Assembly: GCA_964473525.1 (NCBI GenBank)
Contig: CAYYPK010000002.1
Coordinates: 62,001-126,000, forward strand
Direction: 5' to 3'
DNA: 64,000 nt
From: GCA-2687025 sp964473525
GTDB lineage: Bacteria > Poribacteria > WGA-4E > GCA-2687025
Of this stretch, positions 58,644 through 64,000 are shown one piece after another; the first letter of the stretch is position 1, and every line of letters begins with the position of its first letter. The notes below the pieces were generated by a model. The model saw nothing but the letters and a program-made list of their open reading frames with translations, made no database searches and was not told the DNA's origin. Position numbers and translations under genes: made by a program.

Positions 58644-60023
58644 CTAGCGCCGCGTCGATGCGATGAACGAGGCGTGGGGCATCGCCACGGCCACGCCACC
58701 CGTGGCTTCGACGGCGCCGACCAGCGCGCGAGTCTGGGGATCGCGCCTGTCCGCCTCGCGTAGCGGCACGATGCCGTAGAGTCGCGCGGTGGAATCGAAC
58801 CACTGCCCACCGTCGTCCGCCACCGACGTGGCGCGCGACGGCGGCTCGTCCGTGACCACGATGGTCATGTCGGCGCGGTGCTCGGCGACCCACGGCCCGG
58901 CCGCCGCCAGGGCGGCGCGTACGTCTTCACTGCCGCCGGCTGGTCGGCGGAAGTAGTACGCCAGCTCGTCGGCGCCCTCCCACGCGCCAGAGAACTCGAC
59001 GCCTTCGACCCCGTGCGGCGCGGGCGATCGCGAGCGGGCGAACCGGGCTACGGAATACACGGAGCGTCTGCCCACCGCGCGCGTAGCAGCGTCGAATGCC
59101 GCTATTCCGCGCAGCATCGCGCGGAGGCGGCCTTGCATGCTCGCGCTGTAGTCGACGAGAAGCAGGACGCGGTCCTCGTCGCCCTCGGTCGCGGGCGCCG
59201 ACGATAGCCAGTGGTCCGCGATGTGCGCGAATGCGTCTACCAACTCAGTCGGGACAAGACCGTAGGGGGCGAGGCCGTCGCGCGCGCCTGCCGTTGCCGT
59301 AAGTGAAGAGCCCGGCATGGCGACGAACGACCCGCTGCTGCTCGCGGCCAGGTCGCGCTGAAAAGCCTCCGGATACCCAAGGATGTGCACGCGGATGCCC
59401 TCGCCCAGCGCTTCGGATCGGATGCGCCGCCGCAGTTCGTCTGCCCCGCCGTCGGCCTCCCACGCCGTGGACGCCTCCGAATCGCAGACCACGATGAGGT
59501 GCTTCTGCGCCGGAACTCGCCCGTCGAACAGCCCAAGCGCCTGCATCAGCACATCGAGCAGACGTTCTACACCCATGACTCCGAACCGCGCGACGCGTCT
59601 GCGGGCCGCCTCGACGTCGGGCGTCCACTGGGACAGCTCGACGGTCTGGTCGTCCCACACCTCGTGGAAACCTAGCACCCTCAGCCGGTAGTCGACATCG
59701 GCGTCGTCGAGTTCGTTGGCGAGGTATGGGAACGCGTTGGCCGCCGATTTGACGCGGTTCAGGCCGCTCTGCGTGCGCTCCATCATCGTGGCGCCGGTGT
59801 CCACAACAATCAGCACGTCCGCCAGGCCCGACACGGAGGACCATGCGATGCTCTGGCCGAACTGTGAGAACGCCTTGGGGAACGGCCGGTCGGCGACCCG
59901 CCCGCCGCCGATCAGTTGGGCGGACGCGGCGCCAGCGCACAGCAGACCCACGATGCTGACGAGGGCCGCGACCCACGCGCAGCGCCGCGGCCACGAAGCC
60001 GCCGGAGTAGAACTGGATGTCAC
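58644..60023 (-). CDS. Secreted double-vWA protein with one degenerate MIDAS
   Basis: A 459-residue protein with an N-terminal hydrophobic signal (LVSIVGLLCAGAASA). Two vWA domains: the first has DTGAT where D-x-S-x-S is expected (Asp75, Gly77, Thr79), so metal binding is probably lost or altered; the second has intact DYSAS (Asp291, Ser293, Ser295) followed by MQGRLRAM. The paralogue shares MQGRLRA and the GVERLLDVL/NERALDAL regions. Start is a GTG at 60023 overlapping the symporter stop (GTGA), so it is coupled to a dicarboxylate-type transporter. The pair may interact with each other. Confidence 0.88.
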   Translation of the reverse strand: MTSSSTPAASWPRRCAWVAALVSIVGLLCAGAASAQLIGGGRVADRPFPKAFSQFGQSIAWSSVSGLADVLIVVDTGATMMERTQSGLNRVKSAANAFPYLANELDDADVDYRLRVLGFHEVWDDQTVELSQWTPDVEAARRRVARFGVMGVERLLDVLMQALGLFDGRVPAQKHLIVVCDSEASTAWEADGGADELRRRIRSEALGEGIRVHILGYPEAFQRDLAASSSGSFVAMPGSSLTATAGARDGLAPYGLVPTELVDAFAHIADHWLSSAPATEGDEDRVLLLVDYSASMQGRLRAMLRGIAAFDAATRAVGRRSVYSVARFARSRSPAPHGVEGVEFSGAWEGADELAYYFRRPAGGSEDVRAALAAAGPWVAEHRADMTIVVTDEPPSRATSVADDGGQWFDSTARLYGIVPLREADRRDPQTRALVGAVEATGGVAVAMPHASFIASTRR

Positions 60024-61606
60024 GTGGCTGGCCCTGCGACGCTGGCTGCGTTGTCCTCGAGTGTTTCGATCACACCGGCGCCTACGCTGTCGCCCCACAC
60101 GTTCACGGCGGTGCGGAAGCGGTCCAGCAACCAGTCGACGGCGAGGATGAGCGTAATGCCCTCGACGGGCAGGTCTACCGCCTTCAGCACGATTACCATG
60201 GTGACCAGCCCAGCCTCGGGGATGCCAGCGGCGCCGATGGCCGCCAGTGTTGCGGTGATGAAGATCACCAGCTGGCCGGCCACGCCAATGTCCGGCATGT
60301 AGATCTGAGCGATGAACATCGCGGCGACCGACTCGTACAGCGCCGTGCCGTCCATGTTGATGGTCGCGCCCAACGGCAGCACGAAGCTGGCGGTGCGGTT
60401 CGATATGCCGTTCTCCTCCTCTACGCCTTCCATCGTGATGGGGAGCGTAGCGGAGCTGGACGCGGTCGAGAACGCGTTCAGGATGGCCTGGCCCATGCCA
60501 ATTGCGTACCGTAGCGGGTTGCGCTTCCCAAGGAACCAGAGGATGAGCGGCAGCGTGATGATCGCGTGGAAACCCAGCCCCAGCAGCACCGTGAAGCTGT
60601 ACTTGCCCACCGCGACGAGCTCAGGCAGGAATCCCTCGAACCCACCCGCGTTGGCGATCCGACCAGAGATCAATCCGAATATCCCAAACGGCGCGACGAC
60701 CATCAGCCAGTGTACCAGGTGCATGATGGCTTCGTAGAGCGCCTGGAACATGTCGACGGCCGGCTTGCCCGCGTCGCCCAGAACCGAGAGAACGGCGCCT
60801 AGGAGGAGCGAGAACACGATGAGGGGCAACACGTCCATCTCCGCCATGGAGCGGAAGATGTTCTCCGGTACCATACCCAAGACGACATCCTTGAGCGTTC
60901 CCGCGACCGTGCGGTCCTGCTTGTTGGCGATCCGCGAGGCGACGGCCACCTCGACCTTAAGACCCGCGCCGGTGGCCGCGACCGTCGGCTCAGACGAGAC
61001 GAGCCTACCGTCCTCCCAGTGGAACGGCGGGCCGTCAACGGCTACGACGGTAGGCGTGTCATCCGGGATGTCCTTCTCCCAGTAACGCACAGTGATCGTG
61101 TCCGCGGTGGCGCTGACGATCGACCCGTGTACGCCCTGATCCAGTAGGTCTATCTGGTAGCCTGCGACATACTTTGTCGGGGCCTTGGTCTGCCAATCGC
61201 CGCTGGTCAACCGCACCGTGCGCATGTCGGGGCCGGCGATGGTGTACGCCGACGACGGATGGTCCTCGCCCGGGGTCACGCCCTTGCCCGGCTGGATGAC
61301 GTTCACGAGGATCAGTCCGATAGTCACCGACAGTCCCGTCGTGACCATGTAGAAGGCCATGGTCCGCCATCCGATGGACCCCAGCTTGCGGATGTCGCCC
61401 AGTCCCGTGATGCCCACGACCATGGAACACATCACGAGTGGCACGACAACCATCTTCAGGGCCCCGAGGAATATCTCCCCCAGCACGTACAGGTGCACGC
61501 CCAACGCGGGGGCGAATCCGCCGACGGGCACGCCGAAGATGATCGCCATGATGATGCCGGTCATGATGTTCCGGCTGGCGCGGGACTCGTTGTTGGAGGA
61601 CTGCAT
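60020..61606 (-). CDS. Dicarboxylate/amino-acid:cation symporter (DAACS) with a large insertion
   Basis: A 528-residue Na+/H+-dependent transporter; most family members have 400-460. It starts with IMTGIIMAIIFGVPVGGFAPA. The family core is clear: LKMVVVPLVMCSMVVGITGLG, then LVHWLMVVAPFGIFGLI, TASSSATLPITM and NMDGTALYESVAAM. Residues about 111-235 form an extra domain of about 125 residues (for example GSIVSATADTITVRYWEKDI, HWEDGRLVSSEPTV) between the third helix and FRSMAEMDVLPLIVF. It is hydrophilic and beta-rich, probably in the periplasm. AAAGGAG 5 nt before the ATG at 61606 is the strongest ribosome site here. It is coupled to the double-vWA genes. Confidence 0.93.
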   Translation of the reverse strand: MQSSNNESRASRNIMTGIIMAIIFGVPVGGFAPALGVHLYVLGEIFLGALKMVVVPLVMCSMVVGITGLGDIRKLGSIGWRTMAFYMVTTGLSVTIGLILVNVIQPGKGVTPGEDHPSSAYTIAGPDMRTVRLTSGDWQTKAPTKYVAGYQIDLLDQGVHGSIVSATADTITVRYWEKDIPDDTPTVVAVDGPPFHWEDGRLVSSEPTVAATGAGLKVEVAVASRIANKQDRTVAGTLKDVVLGMVPENIFRSMAEMDVLPLIVFSLLLGAVLSVLGDAGKPAVDMFQALYEAIMHLVHWLMVVAPFGIFGLISGRIANAGGFEGFLPELVAVGKYSFTVLLGLGFHAIITLPLILWFLGKRNPLRYAIGMGQAILNAFSTASSSATLPITMEGVEEENGISNRTASFVLPLGATINMDGTALYESVAAMFIAQIYMPDIGVAGQLVIFITATLAAIGAAGIPEAGLVTMVIVLKAVDLPVEGITLILAVDWLLDRFRTAVNVWGDSVGAGVIETLEDNAASVAGPAT

Positions 61607-61642
61607 CGCTACTCCTTTAGACTCTCCGCCTAGTGTGGTTCG

Positions 61643-62458
61643 CTAATGCGCCGGGCCAATCGTCACGCGCGTGCCCGGCTCCCCCACCCACGTCTCGATG
61701 CTCGGGAACTTCGCCGCAAGGTAGTCGACGAAATCTTGCGGATCAGCCGAGTTGAACTCGAACATTTCGTAGTGCGTTGGGATCGCGAATCGCGTCCCGA
61801 TGTCTCCGGCAACGTCAACGGCTTCCTGGAAGGTGAAGTTACCGAGACAGTTCGCCTTCAGCCTGCGGGCGTCGCGCCCGTTGATTGGCAGGAATGCGAC
61901 ATCGAAGCGCCACTTGGCCAGCGTCGCGATGAGCCCGTCGTACATGATGGTGTCACCCGCGTGGTACACCGTCACGCCGTTCGCCTCGAGGACGTATCCC
62001 AGATAGGGGTACCCGAGTTCGGCGTCGTGATCGAAGAACTCGTGCTTGCCCTTGATCGCGGTCACCTTCAGACCGTCGGTGACGTACGTGTCGTCTGCGT
62101 CGAGACTGACAAGTCGCGAGGGGTCGACAGCCAGGTCTAGCATGCGCTGCCGGGCTGTGCGGGGCGCGACGAAGATCGCCTCGGGCGCGGCGGCCGCGAT
62201 GCCGGGAATCGCGCCAGCGTCTATATGGTCGCCGTGGTCATGCGTGCATAGCACGAAGTCGGCGTGTGCGAGGTCAGCGGGGCTCAGCAGCGGCGGCGTG
62301 CGTCGCGCGTCGCTTGGTGTGAGATACGGGTCGATATATACCGTGTGTGAGCCTGCCCGGAGGGCGAAGCTGTGCTGACCCATCCACCAGAACGCGACCG
62401 CCCCCGCGTCAAGTGCAGCGTTGTCGATGTCAGCCACGAGCTCTGCGTGTTGGAGCAT
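61643..62458 (-). CDS. Metallo-beta-lactamase-fold hydrolase (UlaG-like)
   Basis: A 271-residue hydrolase. The zinc motif is CTHDHGDHID (His73, His75, Asp77, His78), with WMGQHSFALR and YIDPYLTPSDARR at the N-terminus, typical of UlaG/lactonase-like proteins. Later motifs are VYHAGDTIMYDG (Asp) and FAIPTHYEMFEFN (His). The start is the ATG at 62458 with GGAG upstream; a TTG one codon earlier is the other option. The family cleaves L-ascorbate-6-phosphate lactone in E. coli, but homologues have other substrates. It is the first gene of the symporter/vWA run, 36 bp before the symporter, and divergent from mutY. Confidence 0.9.
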   Translation of the reverse strand: MLQHAELVADIDNAALDAGAVAFWWMGQHSFALRAGSHTVYIDPYLTPSDARRTPPLLSPADLAHADFVLCTHDHGDHIDAGAIPGIAAAAPEAIFVAPRTARQRMLDLAVDPSRLVSLDADDTYVTDGLKVTAIKGKHEFFDHDAELGYPYLGYVLEANGVTVYHAGDTIMYDGLIATLAKWRFDVAFLPINGRDARRLKANCLGNFTFQEAVDVAGDIGTRFAIPTHYEMFEFNSADPQDFVDYLAAKFPSIETWVGEPGTRVTIGPAH

Positions 62459-62559
62459 CAAGGTCTCCGGTGTCTCCCAGGCGTCCGCACGGCGGGCAAT
62501 TGTCGCCGACTTGCGCAGAGCCCGTCAACTCCACGCGCCGTGGGTCGGAGGGCATCGCC

Positions 62560-63654
62560 GTGAGCCCGGAGGAGCGTCGAGACTTCGCCGCACGCCTCCT
62601 CGAGTGGTACGGACGCGCAAAGCGGAACCTGCCGTGGCGCGAGGTCAGCGACCCGTACCGCGTGCTCGTCTCCGAGGTGATGCTGCAGCAGACCCAGGTC
62701 GCGACTGTCATCCCGTACTTCGAGCGGTTCGTGTCGCTATTCCCCACGGTGCATAGCCTCGCCGAGGCGTCCGAGGACGAGGTGCTCGCGTGCTGGGCAG
62801 GCCTTGGCTACTACAGCCGTGCCAGGCGATTGCGCGAAGCCGCGCGCCGCGTTGTGGACGTGTACGACGGCGCCATACCGGACACTGTAGAGGAGTTGAC
62901 GACGCTCCCGGGTGTGGGTCGGTACACCGCCGGCGCCGTCGCCAGCATCGCCTTTCACAAGCCCGAGCCCATCGTGGACGCCAACGTGGCGCGCGTGCTG
63001 GCCCGCGTCTTCGCAGTTGAGGGCGACCCGCGCTCCGGCAGCGCGAGCCGCGCGCTATGGAGCCACGCCGCGGCCCTCTTACCGACCGCGCGGCCGCACG
63101 ATTTCAACGCCGGTCTGATGGAACTCGGCGCCCTCGTATGCGCGCCAGCGGCGCCGGACTGTGCGGCGTGCCCGGTCGCCGCGCGCTGCTTGGCCCTGGC
63201 GCGAGGCGAGACCGCTCGCTTTCCCGAGCTCGCCCCGAGGCGCCAGACGGTGTCGGTCGAGGATGTGGCCGTCCTCGTGCGACGCGACGGCGACATCGTG
63301 CTGACCCGCAGGCCCGACGGAGGCCAGTGGGCTGGTCTGTGGGAGCTGCCGCGCGTGCGAAGGCAGGAGGGCGAGGCGCTGGTGGTGGCGGCGCGCCGCG
63401 CGCCGATGGAGGTGTGTGGCCTGGTGGTTCACGATCCACACCCGTTCGGCGCTATCCGCCACAGTGTCACGCACTACCGTATTCGCCTTCACGGCTTCGT
63501 CGCGGCCTTCGCCTCCGGGGAGCCGCTCGCAGTCACGTGCGCGGACGCGCGCTGGGTGGACGCAGCGGGCGTCGACGCGTACGCTCTACCTTCGCCGCAG
63601 CGTCGACTGATCGAGCTAGCGCGCGATGACGCGCTGGCGCCACGGTTGCTGTAG
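62560..63654 (+). CDS. mutY: A/G-specific adenine DNA glycosylase
   Basis: MutY removes adenine mispaired with 8-oxoguanine. The 364-residue protein has Glu39 in VSEVMLQQTQV (catalytic), the helix-hairpin-helix LPGVGRYTAGAVAS, Asp140 in PIVDANVARV (catalytic), and the [4Fe-4S] ligands Cys194, 201, 204 and 210 (CAPAAPDCAACPVAARC). The C-terminal part is the NUDIX-like domain (VEDVAVLVRRDGDIVLTRRP, GGQWAGLWELPRV, SVTHYRIRLHGFVA) that recognises 8-oxoG. The start is the GTG at 62560, with CGGAGGG 7 nt upstream, not the longer frame from 62347 which is Arg/Pro-rich. The gene is divergent from the UlaG-like hydrolase (101 bp) and followed by a small protein. Confidence 0.95.
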   Translation: MSPEERRDFAARLLEWYGRAKRNLPWREVSDPYRVLVSEVMLQQTQVATVIPYFERFVSLFPTVHSLAEASEDEVLACWAGLGYYSRARRLREAARRVVDVYDGAIPDTVEELTTLPGVGRYTAGAVASIAFHKPEPIVDANVARVLARVFAVEGDPRSGSASRALWSHAAALLPTARPHDFNAGLMELGALVCAPAAPDCAACPVAARCLALARGETARFPELAPRRQTVSVEDVAVLVRRDGDIVLTRRPDGGQWAGLWELPRVRRQEGEALVVAARRAPMEVCGLVVHDPHPFGAIRHSVTHYRIRLHGFVAAFASGEPLAVTCADARWVDAAGVDAYALPSPQRRLIELARDDALAPRLL

Positions 63655-63690
63655 GCGTGGCGGGCAGACGCCCAACGTGGAGGGAGACGC

Positions 63691-63957
63691 GTGGCCAATG
63701 ACGCGTACCGTAGGGTAGATCCGAACGACGACGGCGGCGAGGAACGCTACAAGGTAGTCATCCTGCACGGCTTCTCGGCCGCCCAGTTGCACGCCTTCGT
63801 CGACGCGTACCGCGGCAACGAATCTCTGCCGCAGGATGTCGCGTTTGCCACCGTGACGCCGGAGTCCGGCCGCAGGCGGCTTCGCGACGTCGTACGAGAT
63901 CTGCGGGAGGACGCCCGAGCGGCCGCCCGGCGCCGTCGCAAGCGCAACGGTACCTAG
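63691..63957 (+). CDS. Small DUF3783-like protein
   Basis: An 88-residue protein from a GTG at 63691 with GGAGGGA about 6 nt before. The region KVVILHGFSAAQLHAFVDAYRG and VAFATVTPESGRRRLRDVV resembles the DUF3783 pattern (a strand, LhgFs, helix, then a TP turn). The C-terminal tail is a run of Arg (DLREDARAAARRRRKRNGT), which may bind nucleic acid. It is 36 bp downstream of mutY and probably cotranscribed. Function unknown. Confidence 0.6.
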   Translation: MANDAYRRVDPNDDGGEERYKVVILHGFSAAQLHAFVDAYRGNESLPQDVAFATVTPESGRRRLRDVVRDLREDARAAARRRRKRNGT

Positions 63958-64000
63958 CCGGTGAGACTCGCGATCGGGATCCACATGCCGCCAGTTTGCG

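Noticed and set aside
62347..62559. N-terminal extension of MutY
   Set aside because: Arg/Pro-rich, overlaps the divergent UlaG-like gene and its upstream region, while the GTG at 62560 has a well-spaced ribosome site.

Overview
The window is GC-rich, densely packed bacterial chromosome with about 60 protein genes and one tRNA, and no insertion sequence, prophage, rRNA or CRISPR array that I can see. Several traits suggest an uncultivated diderm of the kind found in candidate phyla such as Poribacteria or Latescibacterota: lipoproteins, MscS and SppA proteins, two phytanoyl-CoA-dioxygenase-like enzymes, a sulfatase-like enzyme, several UroD-like methyltransferases, Gfo/Idh/MocA and enolase-superfamily enzymes, and a DUF6785-type membrane protein. 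That placement is inference from gene content; no rRNA is present to test it.

Region 1-9.8 kb: partial uppS; a divergent XRE-type regulator flanked by two near-identical palindromic sites; a GDSL hydrolase, RCK-type K+ channel and cyclic-nucleotide-binding protein run; a beta/gamma-crystallin plus DUF1349 protein; a sulfatase-like protein with Thr at the catalytic Cys position; a Cys-rich protein abutting an aldo/keto reductase. Region 9.9-18.3 kb: a small lipoprotein, a GH4 glycosidase coupled to a PD40 propeller lipoprotein, two tandem secreted paralogues of unknown function, a DUF6785-like membrane protein, a MocA-like nucleotidyltransferase and a Gfo/Idh/MocA dehydrogenase. Region 18.4-25.5 kb is a plus-strand housekeeping block: two small proteins, ispD-ispF-cysS, a lipoprotein, dprA, accA and a PhyH dioxygenase. 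The CysRS is odd: its HIGH motif is scrambled and its C-terminal domain duplicated.

Region 25.7-36.0 kb: a 2-hydroxyacid dehydrogenase and methyltransferase pair, then a 540-bp gene-free stretch holding two tandem degenerate palindromic elements, then a 7Fe-type ferredoxin. Next comes the most interesting locus, read on the minus strand: MerR-type regulator, short leader ORF, glycyl radical enzyme (GRE), its radical-SAM activase, and three UroD-fold proteins. The GRE lacks the Glu two residues after the catalytic Cys found in known dehydratase and decarboxylase GREs. The MerR promoter has a dyad between its -35 and -10 boxes.

Region 36.1-44.5 kb is all minus strand: transglutaminase-like protein, GDSL hydrolase, MscS channel, enolase-superfamily enzyme and an asymmetric heterodimeric ABC exporter. 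Region 44.7-54.8 kb: a TPR lipoprotein, inositol-phosphatase-family protein, small membrane protein and SppA lipoprotein on plus; then a repeat protein, tRNA-Pro, rdgB-rph, a voltage-sensor-type K+ channel and a SNF2 helicase with an unknown upstream partner on minus. Region 55.8-64 kb: a second PhyH protein, two paralogous double-vWA proteins coupled to a DAACS symporter with a large insertion, a UlaG-like hydrolase, then divergent mutY and a small DUF3783-like protein. Co-directional genes often overlap by 4 bp (GTGA, ATGA or TTGA), so translational coupling is common here.
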